A stretch of DNA of 64,000 nucleotides, taken from positions 682,001 to 746,000 of the forward strand of contig NC_052472.1 in the NCBI RefSeq assembly GCF_009730915.1. Direction: 5' to 3'. Below, one piece after another: positions 37,391-51,300 of this stretch. Under the pieces are notes generated by a model. It was not told the DNA's origin, searched no databases, and saw only the letters and a program-made list of their open reading frames with translations. Position 1 is the first letter of the stretch. Each line of letters begins with the position of its first letter. The DNA comes from Dioscorea cayenensis subsp. rotundata (taxonomy: Eukaryota; Streptophyta; Magnoliopsida; Dioscoreales; Dioscoreaceae). The position numbers and the translations under genes were made by a program.

Positions 37391-38014
37391 ATGTCAACAA
37401 GTCAATCTCTCTTGTTCTCATCTTGTTCTGCAATGATGGGCTTACTTTTTGCTTATTCTGCATCAGTTCAGCTAAATGATCCTGGTATTCTTTCATACAC
37501 ATCCTAATCCTTTTCTTTTTTATTGGCAATGTTTTTCATCTCTCTGTTGCTTTTTTTTTTTTCAGATTGGTATTTTTGGATTCCACTATATGCTATTGCC
37601 TCTATTGTCAATCTCCTGCAAAGAAAGTTCAATCAACTAACAAGGTTTGTTCTCTGGAGTGGGTTACTCCTGTTCATAAAGGTCATGATAGAAGGACATG
37701 TGTATGGACTTGCTAACCTCTGGTCCATGGACATGAGAAAAAGAGTGGTGAGAGAGAAGGTTGGGAGTGGATTGGTGGTGGCCTCCATGACTCTCCATTT
37801 GAAAGCTTCTCAAATTTCAAAGCTGTTTGTCACATTAGGTGAAGACTTTCATCTCACCCTCCATTAATCTCTGTTTTTTAAGCTAGCTAGCTTTGATATT
37901 GTTACTTTAATTGTGAATCACATGTGAACAGGGATGGCAGGACTGGTGGCCTTGAGCTATGGATTTTCCCTCTATTTCTTTGTCCTCACTAAAGATAATA
38001 TGATGTTTGTTTGA
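37391..38014 (+). CDS. TMEM220: TMEM220-type small membrane protein
   Basis: Three exons: 37391-37484, 37566-37838, 37932-38014; the product is 149 aa. Exon 1 encodes a hydrophobic segment ending in SASVQLNDP. The join restores QLNDPDWYFWIPLY, the conserved core of the TMEM220 family. Exon 2 continues with a hydrophobic stretch (FVLWSGLLLFIKVMIEG) and a conserved RVVREKVGSGLV region; exon 3 adds a last membrane segment. Four membrane helices are expected, at about 8-28, 34-50, 57-73 and 124-143. The function of the family is unknown. The first intron is only 81 bp. A frame starting within that intron is open but false, because it would lose the QLNDP part. Confidence 0.87.
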
Positions 38015-39076
38015 TTAATTTGGTTGATTCCCAGAAATCAAGTTGCAGAAAAATGAAAAAAAAGAGCATTATATACTGTGTGTATTTATTTATATTCTTC
38101 TTAAAGTCAAATAAATACTTCTGCTTGTTGGTGATGAATTGTATGTACTAGCTAGAAGGCAAAAAAACAGATCATTCATATTGTTTAATTGTTTAATTAT
38201 ATATTGGTCGATTATCAGGAAAAGTAATGGAGGGTTGCTAAGGTGGGGAAGCAACCAAGATGAGAAATTGCAGGCGTGCATTAGCTTCAGGAAAGTAATA
38301 TATATGTCATCAACCACTACGTGGAAACTTCATGCTAATTGAGCAAAAGACACTGACATCTCAACCATTATCTATCTATCTCATCTCTAATTTCTTCAAA
38401 AATTTCTCCATATAATCCAAAACCATTCATTCATTCATTCTTACTTCTAATTATTTTCCTCTCCAAGTAGGCATCCATGCATGGATTGAGTTCTTCAATT
38501 CATTTCTGAGTTTTTCTGCTGTGTGAAAGAGTGTGATATTGGAATGGCTCAATTAGATCAAATTTTGTGATACACATATATATATACACACATATATTGA
38601 TTTGATTGAGCCGTGCCAATATCTCACCCTTTACTCGTTAGCAAAGATTGAATTCATTTTTCACAAGGAGAGCTGTATATCTATCTATCTTGCTTCTATC
38701 AGTGATATTGAAAGGTAATTTAGCTCTTCATAATTTTATTATGCATCTCATTGATTTCCTCTTTTCAATTCGTTCCCCTTTTGTAATTAAGTATAAATAA
38801 ATATTTCAAACAAGATATATAATTCAGACAGACACATTGACTTATCTCTTTAATCTGTAAGGATACAGAGATCCAGAAATTAATAATTCAACATGATATA
38901 TATATATATATATAGCTAATTAAACTGATCAACAAGCTTGCTAGAGTAGAAAGAAACATATATTTAAAAAGATGACAAACTTAATACATAGAATTTTGCA
39001 TTGCATAAGCATCATCAATGGCTTCCTTATTAACCGAAACAGACGACAAGAAAATAAAAACTGATTAAAGAGCTAA
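38015..39076. other. spacer, no gene seen
   Basis: AT-rich DNA between two convergent genes, with TA and TATC microsatellites. It probably contains both 3' UTRs. No conserved coding pattern is visible. Confidence 0.6.
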
Positions 39077-39769
39077 TTAATTATGATTGAGAGGACCAAA
39101 GAGATTGAAGCCATATTCAACAAAAGGAGCATAAGGAGGAACACCACCAGCACAAACTGTTCCTTCATTCTTAACACCGAAAGGATTGGCATTAAGGTTA
39201 TTAACTGCAGCAAGATTTATATTATTACCGACCGAAAACATCGTCTTGTTCCTCATTGATTCTTCAAACAAAATCATCTCAGCTTTCCTTGAAACATTGT
39301 TCCTCAATCCATTCAGTGCTTTCTGAAACTCTTGCAGGTCCTCTACTCCCAGAACTTCCAGATTAGAGTCCCACCAGAATGGTTTCCCATTCCTCTCCCC
39401 ATTCAGCAACTGATCCATCCCATCCTTCTTCTTCTTCTCAGCCTCCACTGAACTCAAGAGTTCAGTATATTGCCGGTTGAGCTCACGGATGCTGGCTCCA
39501 CGGCGGTTGTCCAGGCCTATTGGTGTTCCTGCTCCGGCGAGGAAACGGTCAGTGACTATGTCAACAGAAGGGTGGCCAAAAGAGAAGGCCTTGCCAGCCG
39601 GAGAGAAGACAACAAGCCCAACTTCAGCTCCACAAAGTATGGACAACTCACTGGCCTTCTTGAAAAGCCCTGTCCTGCGTTTGGAGAAGGTCACCTGCCT
39701 TGCCTCCTCATTTTCAATCTTCTTTATCTCTATCTTTTGACGTCCCATGCTTGACTTCTTCTTCACCAT
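39077..39769 (-). CDS. type I (M-alpha) MADS-box transcription factor, AGL61/AGL62-like
   Basis: Single exon, 230 aa. A short basic leader MVKKKSS precedes the MADS domain (about 8-68): [12 protein letters not shown], then [42 protein letters not shown]. This is the M-alpha pattern, and the missing intron and missing K-box fit type I genes. A coiled-coil-like region (about 90-115, REL...EAEKKKK) and the [21 protein letters not shown] motif follow, as in AGL62-type proteins. Such factors mostly act in the central cell, endosperm and female gametophyte; that role is family knowledge, not shown here. The first ATG is used; a second at residue 8 would still leave the whole domain. Confidence 0.93.
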   Translation of the reverse strand: MVKKKSSMGRQKIEIKKIENEEARQVTFSKRRTGLFKKASELSILCGAEVGLVVFSPAGKAFSFGHPSVDIVTDRFLAGAGTPIGLDNRRGASIRELNRQYTELLSSVEAEKKKKDGMDQLLNGERNGKPFWWDSNLEVLGVEDLQEFQKALNGLRNNVSRKAEMILFEESMRNKTMFSVGNNINLAAVNNLNANPFGVKNEGTVCAGGVPPYAPFVEYGFNLFGPLNHN

Positions 39770-39804
39770 TAAACTGGCGAAGAAGCTAGCTCTTGATCAT
39801 ATAC

Positions 39805-39842
<38 letters not shown>

Positions 39843-42279
39843 ACAGGAGGATGATGATCATCAATTTATAATATAAGGTGTCTATATATATAGTCTCATG
39901 CATGCATGCATGTTATTTGGTATTTATCAGGGTTAGTAGGGTTTTTTGGGATGTTATACGTATATGGTAATAAAGGTGGCAGATGAGCTGGAAAAAATGC
40001 TAAAAAAATTAAGAAATAAATATTTTTAAATGGCTTGGTTAGAGCTGTCTCTGTATAGGAATTATATGAATTGTATATATTTATATAATTTTGATGTACT
40101 TTTGGTATGTTTTGATGTTGGGTATAATTAGGAAGGATTTTGGATTAATGAGGAACAGAAATGGTATTTTTGCTTTTGGTGAGTTCTTATTTGGAGAGTA
40201 TGTATATGGTATGAATTTTAATATTGATTGATGAGAGGAACCATTGCAGGTTGGTATTTTTGGGTTTGGAAATGTATTTCTCTAATTAGGAAAGAATCTA
40301 TTAAATTTATTTCTAAATGTGATTATAATCTTTTTTAATTTTGTGTAACTGAAATGCAACATGTTATATTTACAATTTTTAAATATGTAAACAATTTGAA
40401 TATCATCTTAACTTCTTTGATAAAAGGTAGGAATTTAGCTAGTATATATACCATCAATATACAAAAATATCAAACGCATAAGTATGGAGTGGATAATATT
40501 GATTAAAGATGTTTTCCTTAAGTTAAAAGTAATAGGAAAATATTGCCATGCCAAGTTAAAACTTTGCCGAATAATGCTTATAAGTGAGAAACTTGGTTCT
40601 TAAATGCACTGTAACATCGATACTTCCTAAACCTGTAATAAGTAATAATAAAAATACTCGATCATTAAAATTAAATATCAAACAAATTGGCGCTTTGGAA
40701 TAGTGTCATGAGTCTCATCACCTAAAATACAACAAATTAGTTATATGCAAGTGTTCTTTAAATAATCTCCATATCTTGAGGGTATACGTAATACGATAAT
40801 CCATATTTAAGTGACCAGTTTCAAATTCTAAATCTCATAATTATTCCTAAAAAGTATATAAAAAAATTAAAATTCTAGAGTTTACTAAAGTAAAAGACTT
40901 TGATTGTAAAATGATATCATCTATCAATTATACAACTATTTTTTCTTAAAAATATTAGTTAAAATTTAAAAATTTTAAAATTAAATAAAGAAAAACGTAT
41001 TACCTTGTGAGCTTCATGATTTAGAAACTTAATATTTTTGGCTTGTTTGGAATAACATGATCCTCACACTCGATTTTTAAAAATTTTTTAAAAATGTTTT
41101 TTTTTTTCTTTTTTTTTATTATTTTTATTATTTGCATTTTAACCTATATTTTGTTTTTAAAAATAATAGAATAGCCTACTTTTGGTTTTCTAATCTAACA
41201 TTTTCAAAAAATGTAATTATTATTATTTTTTAAACCTATTTATTATAAAAAAATATTATTAAGAAAAAGCATTTTAAGCATTTTTTTTAACTCATTTGTG
41301 TTTTAATTTTTTATAACCTTATTTTTTAAAAAACTTTTAACTTATTTGAATATATATATATATATAATTTTGCTTCCCATTTATAAAAAGTTTTTCAAAT
41401 ATAAGAGCAATTTGAGAAATCAATAATAATTTTCATTTTATTTATAAATTTGTTTATTTGAATAATTTGTTGTAGTTAAAACAATTGCATTGAACTATAA
41501 ATTAAAAATATATACATATTTTTACTCTATGATGAGCAAGAAATTATATAATGCTCATGTTATCTACATAAAGAGCATGTATTATGTATAATAGAATCAA
41601 AGTTTCTATCTGTATGCGTATGTTTGTGTTTGATATTTAGTCATCCAACGATACATTATCTTACATGTGATGTGGAACAATCTTTGGTTCAAAACTTCAG
41701 AATATGTTACAAAAACTGTAAACTCCATACTTGATGGAAAACAACCAAGATTTAAAAAATATAAAATTATATTTAAATAAGTTTATATTTTTTAAAACAA
41801 GGTTTTATAAAATTAAAACAAAACTAAGTTTTAAAAAATGTCTAAAAAATACTTTCTATTTTAATAGTAATATATTTTTAAAATTAAATGGGAGTTTTTA
41901 AAAGATTAAAATGTTAGAAAAATAACAAATTCTTTAAAAAAAAATATTGGATTAAGAAAAATAAAAAAGAAGCTACCTCAATAAGTTTTTTTTAAAAACA
42001 AAGAGTGAATATGCAAAAAAGCTACGTTTCTTTTACATTTTAAAATTATCAAGTCAGGATGTAGCACTGTTTGGGCATTAATTTAATTACTTTTGGGCTA
42101 TTTTAATATATAAAATTACTAAGACCATTTTTATAATAATAAACAATAGCTTATAAAAAAATTATTATGAAATTTATTTTATCTTGAATTTTATTAAATT
42201 ATTATGAATTTCAATTTTATAAAAAAATTTATTATGAATTTTATTTCATCTCAAATATAAACATAAACCCTAAAACCCT

Positions 42280-42327
<48 letters not shown>

Positions 42328-42389
42328 GCTCGCGCGTTGGTTGGAACGCTGCGAACTTCACCGGCGCGTGGAGTGAGCTCCATTAAAGC
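39770..42389. other. AT-rich spacer and divergent promoters
   Basis: Upstream sequence of the MADS gene (TA run at about 39806-39840) and then about 2.3 kb of AT-rich DNA without recognisable coding. At 42287-42330 lies a CT-rich leader of the next gene. Confidence 0.6.
42287..42330 (+). repeat. (CT)n tract in the probable 5' UTR of the TAF1A-like gene
   Basis: CT run with few interruptions 60-100 bp upstream of the ATG at 42390. CT/GA tracts are common in plant 5' leaders and core promoters. Confidence 0.85.
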
Positions 42390-45300
42390 ATGTCCAAGGA
42401 TTTGAAAGGTTAGTATTTTTTGTTAAAAGCTTTGAATCTTTTGCTTATAATCTTAAATAAGATGGTGATCAGGTGAGTTGGTGATAATTGATGCTTGTTA
42501 TTAAGTTTAAGAAGAATAACATGTAGAAAAGAAAGATGAAGATGAAGATGAAGATAGTGATGATAGAGAATAAGGGGATTATTAGGATGCATTGGTGGTA
42601 AGCTAAATTAGGAATGTATGCTGTTTACAGTGGTGTAATAAATAGAAGAAAGCAATGCACAAGAAAATAAAAATAAAAATAATATAATATAATATATATA
42701 TATATTTTTTTTAAAAAAAAGAGAACCGGGAAAGATGGTGACTTGATGATAATACTAGTAGTTATTGGTAAAATTTAACTTCCATATTTGATATTTTAAA
42801 ATTGAGTGATTTTTTTGAGTCATTGGAGAACATAATCAGCTCATATGGAGTAAACTAGCCTCTTTTCATATTTTCTATAAAAGATCAAAAGCGTCTATGT
42901 TGCCTCATATTTTTGCATTAGAATATTGGATGTGACAGAGTTTTTGAGGAAACACCTGCTAGTCAATCAGAAAAAGAAATCAGAAGCTATATTATAGGAT
43001 GTGCCATCTCCAGTTTTTGTTTCATCAAGATTGAAATTTATTGAAATTTTGATGTAAATAACAATTTTTAGGCATGCTTAACTGTTTGTTTTTCCTGCAT
43101 ATCTGGTTTATTTTGTTGGAAGTTGTGAATATTTGTCTTTTTAATTTTCAAGTTGTGCAGATTTGATGATTTTTCAAAAATTTTTGTCTTGTTTTGATTT
43201 TATTGGTGCTGTCATAGCAGATAGTAAGGTTACAATAGCTTCTTATGCAAATGTTTCTGTGAAGATTAAGGTAGAGGAAGCAGAAGGGGAAGAGGAAGAA
43301 TATGATAAAGGCCAAAATTGTGTGAATAGTGATGTCCAAAGACATGATTCTGGTAATATTATTGCTGAAAGGCATTCAAGGAAAATCCTTGGCCCTTTCA
43401 GGAAAAGATTGACTAGAAATGTTAGAGGGAAACCTTTACTTAGTATACACAGGGCTAGGTTGAGTAGTTTGCTTATGAAGTTGACGAAGATGCATAGTTG
43501 GAAGGAGGCCAGTGGTGTCGTAAGCATCCTGTTAAAAGGGACCCCTCGTGGTTACTCGCTGATTGACGATGACAGAAGTTTCTTGGTATGTCATGCTAAT
43601 TTTTTTTTTTATTGGAATTTAGCATGTTTTTGAAGTATCAGTTTATAACTTGCTATTTCATACTGCTGTTGTAACTTTGTTTGTGTTTTCTCTAGGTTGC
43701 TATGGAGCTTCATAGGCAGTTCAAAAGCACAAGCCATTACCAAACAAAAATCAGGCAGTTATTTGAAATAAGAATGGATAGGCTTATCTGGGCAAAAAAG
43801 TGCCCATATAAGGTAACTGTTATTCTATTCCTATGATAAGGCTTTACATAAGTGTTTCTTAGGCACAAACCATTACCAGGAAAAAAAAAAAAAACTATCC
43901 ATTTATTTGAAATAAGAATGGATAGGCTTATCTGGGCAAAGAAGTGCCAAATATTGTAACTGTTCTTCTGTCCCTATGATCTAGCTTTAGATAAGTGTTC
44001 TTATTTCTATGTGTTCTTTGTTGTGTTATCATATAGAAATATGCAAAGGTGAGGGATATGTGGATACATTTGAATTTAGGAAATCCTAATATTATTTGCA
44101 TCTAAGGTTCCATCTCAGTGATCGATTTCTAGGTTTCATTGCAAACCATTTAGGAAACCCTATCATTATGTGCATCTAAGGTTCCATCTCAAAGTCTTAC
44201 TTCTTATTCCTCATATCTGTTAAGAATGATTTAGAATAGAAGTTCTCTGATCAATAATAAGACATATGCATAGGCCTTTGTATGTGACTTTTGTCACTGA
44301 AATCTCTTAATATTTTGCAGAAGCCCTCAATTCAGCTGGAGTTGGCTCTTTTCTATATTTCACAAGGAAATATCCAAGAAGCTCACAACATTACAAAATC
44401 GTATGGTGCTTGCTAATATGGCTAGATCTGCATTTCAGTTTGTTTTTGTGTTGTACTTATTCATTTGCTCTTATTATCCATTGGATATATGCTAAATTAA
44501 GCTTTGATGCTGTTCCTTTGTATAACCTAGAATATGTGATTTTTTTTTTCTTTTTGTTGACTCGATGGCTAAACTTCAAGTCTGCTTTTACCTCATTTAG
44601 TTAGCTGTATGTTTTATAAGAACAGTTTTAAAAAAACTTTTTACATATAATTTAGGACTTTTTAATAGGATCTAAGTAAACAAATTAGTCTATCTTGCTA
44701 TGAAGTAATCCTCCTAAATTTGTAGCTGCCTTGTAAATAATTCTGATTGAATTTTCTGCTTCCTGTCTCATGCTGAAAACCTACAGGTTCCATTAGATAT
44801 TTTTGTTGCGGACATGCCAACAACTCCATCAGTTTATCTTGCAAGCTCATCAGAGTTTCTTGCAGAATTAACTGCTAGTCTGCAAAATATTACTAAGAGC
44901 TGCGAGGGACCAAAAATCAAGTAAAATTTGCTTCATAAGATGCCAATGAATGGTTTTAAATTTTCTTGATGCTGCTTCTTCTGTCATGAGGATTAATTTT
45001 TTCTAGGAAGATGGAAGTTCATGATTGCCTTTATTACTATAGTGGAAATCCAACACTCGTAAAGCACTAGCCACCTCATCTTAGCATTTGGTTCTGCTGG
45101 TAGATGCTCGATAAATATGATGAGAACTTCTGGGAATTATTCCCTATGCTTGATTTAATTCTGTGAGACTGTGATATTTAGTCATCGCCTAGCAAAAGCG
45201 TTTAATATGAGTAGTAAAATAACCTCTCATTGTTAAACTTAACAATGCACCACTACTTCAAGTTATGAAAACATATATAATATATCCTACTGTGCTTTTG

Positions 45301-48300
45301 GCTCAATACTTTTTTTTTGAAGTTTAAGAGTATCAATTAGGAAATTTTATGTGTTGTCTTTTCTATACATGAGTGATAATATTGGAAGTTCTAGCAAGTT
45401 CATACTTGCAGGAGCACTGTATAGGCCATTCTTCTTTCTTATAAGTAGTATTGGTTTTAAATTTGATTTTTTTCCTTTGCCAGGGGCCAGGGCATACCCT
45501 GGAATGGCAGGAATGTAGCAAAAAATTGTAAACTTTAATTAACAGGCAGTTCTGTTTTGTTGGCTAAAGCTCTCTGATGAGTTAGAATTTGCTTACACTT
45601 GCTCATAAACAATTTTCTTCGTCAGATTTATGTTATCTGTTGGCTCAGTTTGCAAATATAATGAGAATTTCACATTAGTATAAGGATTAATTTTGCTAAA
45701 GTTCTATGATGAAGTCATGAATGTGTTGGTGAATTTTTTTCACAGCCTGGTTCAAGGTTCTTCTGTCATTGACCCAAAAGTAAACCTGATACACGGGCTG
45801 ATATTGTATCAACTTTGGTATTCTAGTCTTCCTGGAGAGATGCAGATCAAGGGCTTTAACAATCAGATGGCATTTGATACCCATAACATGCCATCCAATG
45901 GATGTGATGAAACTGAAATATTCGAAAGTTCAAATGATCATTATGCTATTTATAACAAGAATAGCAATACCTCTTCTAGATTTGCTTCTGAAAGCTCAGT
46001 TGGCAATGGCAAGGTTTTTCCTGGTTGCTGGTCTGATGCCAAAAAGAAACCATTTCAAGATGCTTCACCAACCCCTCTATTCTATATGGAGAGATCTGAA
46101 GAAAACAGTGTTCCTGGGGTTCCTGATACTGTTCATAGGTTCTTGAATAAGTCCATTTTCTTTGCACATGGTAAGTTCTTAAATGATCACTTTCCTGCTC
46201 CATCATATATTTCCTTAATATTAATGATTAACTATTTTATATTTGGGAATCATAAATTCATGGAGTTGGAATTGTGGAACGTTTTTAAAATGTGAAATTA
46301 AAATAATATTAGTATTTGTTTTAGTAATATTATCATTAAGGTCATTATCTTGTCATTTCTAGATAATGTATTACTGTCATAGAATAACCACTGAATAGTT
46401 TTCTTATATACATGTGATACATAGACAGTATGATTACCACATTTGCTCCTTGCTCTCATGTCAATTTTCTCAATTGTACAAGTTTTGATTTCATAGTTGT
46501 ATTAATGCTATAAATTTTTGCTCTTTGGTCTTTTCAATTTTTTGAATCTCATTGAGCTGCCAAAACTATTTTTCTGAAGCTTGACTTTTACTTTTGTTTT
46601 TCACCATATGTGAGACTAAGAGTCATTATTGATAATAAATTCTTTACCATAGACAAGTTGGATGCAAGTTTACTGCCTTTAAAGCTGAAGCACTCAAGCA
46701 TCATCTGTGAAGACTTCATTCACTCACATAGAAGGTCCATTAATGAATATTATGAGGATGCTGTGAAGAATTTGCAGCTTGCTCTTCATTCAACTCCTCC
46801 CTTATTTGCAGCCTTACTGCCTCTAGTACAGGTAATATCTTTAAAAATTTGCTTTAAAATAAAATTAAATCATCTTGAAGATGTAATGTATCTATATTAT
46901 ATTCTCTAAGGGCATCCAGGAGAGTGCAAAGAATTATTTCACTACATAGAAATATTGTCTTTACTTTGTATGACCTAAGGCTTTCACTGGCTTATTCTAT
47001 TCATTGATTACCATTAGAGTCTCTTTTCTTATTCGACTAGAGCATCTCCATTTGAAACCAAATTGATTTGTTACCAGATTCTCTTGCTTGGTGATCGAGT
47101 TGGAGAAGCATTTAATGAACTTGAAGAATTTTCCTGTGATAGAGATATAGTGCTTGTTTACAGGTATGATCATTTTGACTCTTTTGCTTCATCTCTTATG
47201 ACAAAAAATCATAATAATAATAATAATGATGATGATGATGATTATGAATTTATGATGATGATGATGATGATGATGATGATCTTTTATGTTCTAATTAATT
47301 TTCTAAAATGAATTTTCACCCTATAAGATGGTTACCTGTCTGAATCTTCATCTGTATGACTTTGTGCTTGTATTTCCCAGCCATGCCTATGATAGGTGTG
47401 AGAATAGGAGAAATAATTTGTATATTTCATTAGTAAAAGAGTACAAGGATATATATAGAGAAATACTAGGGTTTTGTGTATGGGCCCAGTATAGCCCATT
47501 AACCAAATATAAACTATAACATAACTCTAACACTCCCCCTCAAGCTGGAACATATATATCGAGCATGCCCAGCTTGTTACATAGATTACTAAAGACTTTA
47601 ACATTTAAACCTTTGGTGAAGATATCCGCCCGATTGCTTTCGAGACGATCGGGTATACTGAGTAGAGATGACTCCCTTCGAGTACCATATCACGAACATA
47701 GTGACAATCAACCTCCACATGCTTGGTACGCTCATGGAATGTTGGATTATTTGCAATGAAGATGGCGGCCTGGTTATCACACAACATCTGCATAGGTATT
47801 GTGATAGGGAATCCCAACTCAGATAGAAAAGACTGCACCCAAACCATCTCACAAGCTGTCTGTGCCATCGATCGCATACTGCTCGCACTGATCTCGAAAA
47901 CCACATTCTGTTTCTTGCTTCGCCAAGTAACCAAGTTTCCACCGACATACGTACAGAAGCCCGACGTAGACTTTCTGTCTTCTCTATCACCAGCATAACC
48001 CGAGTCAGAATATGCTGCAACGTCTAGGTGACCATGATTTTTGTAGAGAAGACCTTTGCCGGGAGCTCCTTTAACATATGCTAGAACCCTCAGAGCACCC
48101 TGCCAGTGAACTTCTCGTGGCTCATGCATAAACTGACTCAGGAGTCCAACTGCGTAACATATATCAGGACGAGTAACAGTTAGATAAATGAGCTTGCCAA
48201 TCAAACGTCTATATTGACCGGGATCTTTGAGAAATGGGGAAGATGTCTCCCAAAAGGGTGGTGACTGCTCAATTGGTGTATTCTCTGGTTTACAACCCAA

Positions 48301-51300
48301 TTAACCAGTCTCCTCAAGTAAGTCCAACACATACTTCCGCTGTGAGAGCGTCATCTTTCCTTTGGCATATGCAAACTCAATACCAAGGAAGTATCTGGGT
48401 CGTCCCATGTCTCGTGTAACGAAATGCTTCATTAAATGCTCCTTAGTTCTCTGAATTCCCTGGCGATCACTACCCGTCAACAAGATGTCATCGACATATA
48501 CATAAGTACAACACAACCCGGATGAAGTGTTCTTATAGAACACGGAATGATCCACATTACACTGCGAAAACCATCTGCAAATCGCAATTACACTCGAATT
48601 TGTCAAACCATGCACGAGGACTTTGTTTTCGGACCATAGATCGCTTTCTTGAGTGGGCGGACTAGATTCTCCCCCTAAGCAACATACCCCGGAGGTTGCT
48701 CCATAAACAGTCTCAACTAAGTCTCCATAGAGAAAGGCATTCTTCACATCAAGTTGAAGAGTGTCCATGATCGATTCATAGCTACCGACAGTAGAATGCG
48801 AATGGAATTCAGACGAGCAACTGGTGAAAAAGTCTCAGCATAATCAACACCATAAGTTTGAGTAAAACCACGAGCCACTAACCGGGGCTTTGTAGCGATC
48901 AACCTGTACCATCCGCTTTGTGCTCGACGAGAAGACCCATCGGCAAGTGACGATGTCGGCATCGCGAGGCGAGACACAAGCGCCCATGTACCACGAGATC
49001 TCAAGGCTTCCATTTCCTCATCCATTGCCGTTTGCCATTGTGGAAGCAAACGCGCATCCTGGTAGTTCCTGGGAATTGACTCAGCAGACAAGGAAAGAGC
49101 AAATGTGCGGAAGGACGGGTGAAGATTATCATAAGAAACAAAAAGGGAGATGGGATGTTTAGTACAAGAACGAATACCTTTGCGAGAGGCAATGGGAAGA
49201 TCAAGAGACAGATCTGCATGATCCGGGGAGAGGACCAGAGGGGGCGGAGCTGGCGTTGGTACACGTTGGCGTCGATGATAAACCTGTCTAAAACGACCAA
49301 CATCTGTATCCAATGGAGGAGCGTCGCACTAGGCATAGGCACAGCGGAGGGGACCAGAGAGCAGGGGATGGGGAGAACAATATCGGATGAGCGTAGTTAA
49401 CATATCGTGAGAACTTGAATCAGAGAAAAATGATTGAGACTCAAAAAAAGCGTGACATCCATGAGACACAAAATACTTCCGACTAGTCGGATGAAAACAA
49501 CCCAGTATCCACGTTGGGTGCGGGAATAACCAACAAAAAACACATTTAAGCGCGCGACGCAACTTGTCCAAACTAGGAGTTAAATCCTGAACAAAACCAA
49601 CACAACCGAAAACACGAGGGGATAAGTGAAACAACTCGGTATTAGGTAGAAGACGACGTAAAGGAACCTCTCCCCCTAAGGGTGCAGAAGACATACGATT
49701 AATAAGATAGACTGCAGTCAAGATAGCATCAGACCACAAATACATAGGAACATTACGCTCTACCAAGAGAGTGCGTGCAACATCCAAGATGTGACAATGC
49801 TTTCTTTCAGCTACTCCATTTTGTTGAGAGGTGTGTGGACAGGTGGTTTGATGAATAATCCCAAAGGACGCACATATAGAATTTACAGCAGAAGAGACAA
49901 ATTCTAAAGCATTATCGGTGCGAAGACATTTGAGAACAATGGAAAATTGATTTTTTATTTCCAAAATGAATTTTTGAAGGACATCAGCAATAGACCGACG
50001 GTCTTTTAACAAATATACCCAAGACACTCGGGAAAAATCATCAACAAACACAACATAGTAACGATGACCCAGAAATAGACGCCGACCTTAGAAGGTCCCC
50101 AAACATCACAATGAACTAAATCAAATAACGACCGACTAGACACTAGAGTAGAACGCTTTAAAGGTAGCACGATGATGTTTACCCAACCCGACACGACTCA
50201 CATTGAAACGACTCGACCCGAATCCAAGGCAAAGTTTGTCGAAGACGACTAAGAGAAGGGGTGACCCAATCTAGATGCCATATGAGTGATGACTCGGAGT
50301 CGAAAAGCAGATCTCGCTAAACCACGAGGAATATCATCACGCACTAACGTATATACGCCCGTCACCACGATTACGCCCCAAACCAATCCTCTTCCCTGTC
50401 TGCAGATCCTGAAAAATACGGTGAAAAGGGAAAAAAATGATACACTACTAATTCAAATGTTTGGTGATCGCGAAACGGATAGCAAGTTGACGGGAAATTC
50501 GGTACATAAAGAACATCATTTAGTCTAAGCCGAGAGGAAGCTCGCACAACTCCCTCTCCGGACACTAAAGCACGATCGTCTCATCGGCGAATTGCCACGG
50601 AATGAAAAAAATAGATGGAGAAAGATTTTTGGAAAAAAAGGATTTTTGTACTGCTATGTGAGAAGAGGCCCCGAGTCGATAATCCGGGAACTGTCCCCTC
50701 GAAGCAAGAAAGGCATTACCCGAGGAAACGAAGAAGAGGCGTGGTGTGAGACGCCGTGCTCAGTAGTCTCTGGGAACCGCAAAGTCGACCGAGAGATAGT
50801 GACAAACTGTCGAAAGACTAGAAGTGGGTGACGGATCGACCACCTCGGTACTAGCATTGGCCATCTGCGGGCGACCATGCTTATCCCAACAACGATCCTC
50901 GAGTGTGGCTCGGCCGTCGACGGAAGGTACACACAAACCTATTCCGAGAATCACCACGGCCGACTCCTCGACCACCACGAGAGGAGCCTTTACCACCACG
51001 CCCACGAGAAGCTAGCAAAGCGGACTGATCAGAGGACACAACGGGCGACGGAGATGTGGATGTAGAAGACAGGCGAAGCACGCGAGCATAGACAACAGCA
51101 AGATCAGGCATTCTCTCAGAACTCAGAATAGAGCCCTTCACCTGGTTTTGCATCTCAACGGGGAGCCCGGAAAGATATGCGATGACTGCGACTTCATTCC
51201 GGTAACGACGAAGGGTGGCGGATCAAAAAAACTAATGGTCGGTAAATATCCGACTCATCCAACAGAGCTACGGATGCGAGTGAAGAAGCGAGGGGCGAGT

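Noticed and set aside
37523-37565. ATG upstream of exon 2 as the start of the TMEM220-type gene
   Set aside because: This segment is T-rich intron ending in TTTCAG. The spliced start at 37391 restores the conserved QLNDPDWYFW.
44787-44920. Block considered as exon 5 of the TAF1A-like gene
   Set aside because: Exon 4 ends in phase 2; joining it to this block gives a stop after three codons. Joining to 45746 keeps the frame and gives a continuous helical region.
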